From Methylobacterium sp. (GTDB lineage Bacteria > Pseudomonadota > Alphaproteobacteria > Rhizobiales > Beijerinckiaceae): DNA of 7,226 bases. This document shows, one piece after another, positions 6,578 through 7,226 of this stretch (the stretch's first letter is position 1; each line of letters opens with the position of its first letter). The notes below the pieces were generated by a model. It made no database searches. It saw only the letters and a program-made list of their open reading frames with translations, and was not told the DNA's origin. Location of the stretch: positions 1-7,226 of the forward strand of contig JAJKJG010000090.1 of NCBI GenBank assembly GCA_021154065.1, written 5' to 3'. Position numbers and translations under genes: made by a program.

Positions 6578-7226
6578 GTGACCCCCGGACCCGACGGGGG
6601 CGGCGCCCCCCTCGTCGCTCTCCGCGGCATCACCAAGCGCTACGGCGGGCTTCTCGCCAACGACGGCATCGATCTCGCGATCGGGCGCGGCGAGGTCCAC
6701 GCGCTTCTCGGCGAGAACGGCGCCGGCAAGTCGACCCTCGTCAAGATCCTCTACGGCGTGATCGAGCCGAGCGCCGGCGAGATCGCCTGGGAGGGCCGGC
6801 CGGTGCGCATCGCCTCGCCGGTCGAGGCGCGCCGCCTCGGCATCGGCATGGTGTTCCAGCACTTCTCGCTCTTCGACCAGCTGACCGTTGCCGAGAACAT
6901 CGCCGTCGCGCTCTCCGGCACCGCCTCGCTCAAGGCGATGCGCCGGCGGCTCGACGAGGTCAGCCGCGGCTACGGCCTCGGGCTCGAGCCGGATCGGGCG
7001 GTCTGGACCCTCTCGGCCGGCGAACGGCAGCGGATCGAGATCGTCCGCTGCCTGCTCCAGGATCCGAAGCTCATCGTCCTCGACGAGCCGACCTCGGTGC
7101 TCACCCCCCAGGAGGCCGAGCGGCTCTTCGAGACTCTCGAGCGGCTTGCCGGCGAGGGCCGCTCGATCCTCTACATCTCGCACAAGCTCGAGGAGGTGCG
7201 CCGCCTGTGCCGGACCGCGACCGTGC
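6578..7226 (+). CDS. ABC transporter ATP-binding protein, nucleoside/simple-sugar (BMP-lipoprotein) type, partial
   Basis: The frame is open to the window end; 216 residues of the first ATPase domain are visible. Motifs in order: Walker A GENGAGKST (45-53), Q-loop VFQHFSLFDQLTVAENIAVA (92-111), signature LSAGERQR (145-152), Walker B with D-loop LIVLDEPTSVLTPQEAERLF (165-184), and the H-loop His202 in ISHK. The Q-loop wording and SVLTPQE are typical of the duplicated ATPases (NupO/YufO type, normally about 500 residues) that work with BMP-family lipoproteins and two permeases to import nucleosides or related compounds. The second ATPase domain and the permeases would lie beyond the right edge. 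GTG 6578 is the only reasonable start; an in-frame stop lies at 6554-6556. No clear Shine-Dalgarno sequence precedes it, and a GC-rich hairpin begins within the first codons. Confidence 0.9.
   Translation, partial: MTPGPDGGGAPLVALRGITKRYGGLLANDGIDLAIGRGEVHALLGENGAGKSTLVKILYGVIEPSAGEIAWEGRPVRIASPVEARRLGIGMVFQHFSLFDQLTVAENIAVALSGTASLKAMRRRLDEVSRGYGLGLEPDRAVWTLSAGERQRIEIVRCLLQDPKLIVLDEPTSVLTPQEAERLFETLERLAGEGRSILYISHKLEEVRRLCRTATV

Overview
The window is GC-rich bacterial DNA of ordinary metabolic character. It most likely comes from the chromosome of an alphaproteobacterium of the Hyphomicrobiales (Rhizobiales/Methylobacteriaceae-like). This rests on very high third-position GC, a periplasmic DUF1236 protein, a textbook EcfG-type general-stress promoter (GGAAC-N17-CGTT), a UbiH-type hydroxylase with the GEAAHVFPPIGAQG form of the family motif, and a perfect chromosomal parS palindrome. 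The organism assignment is inference; no rRNA or other marker gene is present.

Layout. Left edge, minus strand: a (3S)-malyl-CoA/beta-methylmalyl-CoA lyase of the 348-residue Chloroflexus Mcl type (131-1177), followed 17 bases downstream by the start of a second minus-strand gene cut by the window edge (1-113, possibly DUF2867). Positions 1178-1512 form a divergent intergenic region that holds three 21-bp-spaced direct repeats and the parS site. Plus strand: an auxin-efflux-carrier (AEC) family permease (1513-2487) and an alpha-methylacyl-CoA-racemase-like class III CoA-transferase-fold protein (2497-3618), 9 bases apart and probably one operon. Next comes a small secreted DUF1236 protein (3729-4088) with its own stress promoter, a strong ribosome binding site and a terminator. 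A convergent minus-strand UbiH-like FAD hydroxylase (4078-5364) overlaps the DUF1236 gene tail to tail. It is divergent from a plus-strand quinone oxidoreductase, qor (5463-6437). After an 11/22-bp tandem-repeat region (6450-6526), the 5' part of an ABC transporter ATPase of the nucleoside/BMP-lipoprotein type (6578 to window end) begins.

How the genes may work together: the lyase, permease and racemase suggest a small module for uptake and breakdown of branched C4/C5 dicarboxylic or methyl-branched acyl-CoA compounds, though the lyase is transcribed away from the other two. UbiH and Qor are a divergent pair that both concern quinones. No new defence or mobile system is visible. The points most worth a second look are non-coding: the parS site, the EcfG promoter, and two arrays of related short repeats sharing the core CCGACGATGA, one upstream of each of two transcription units.
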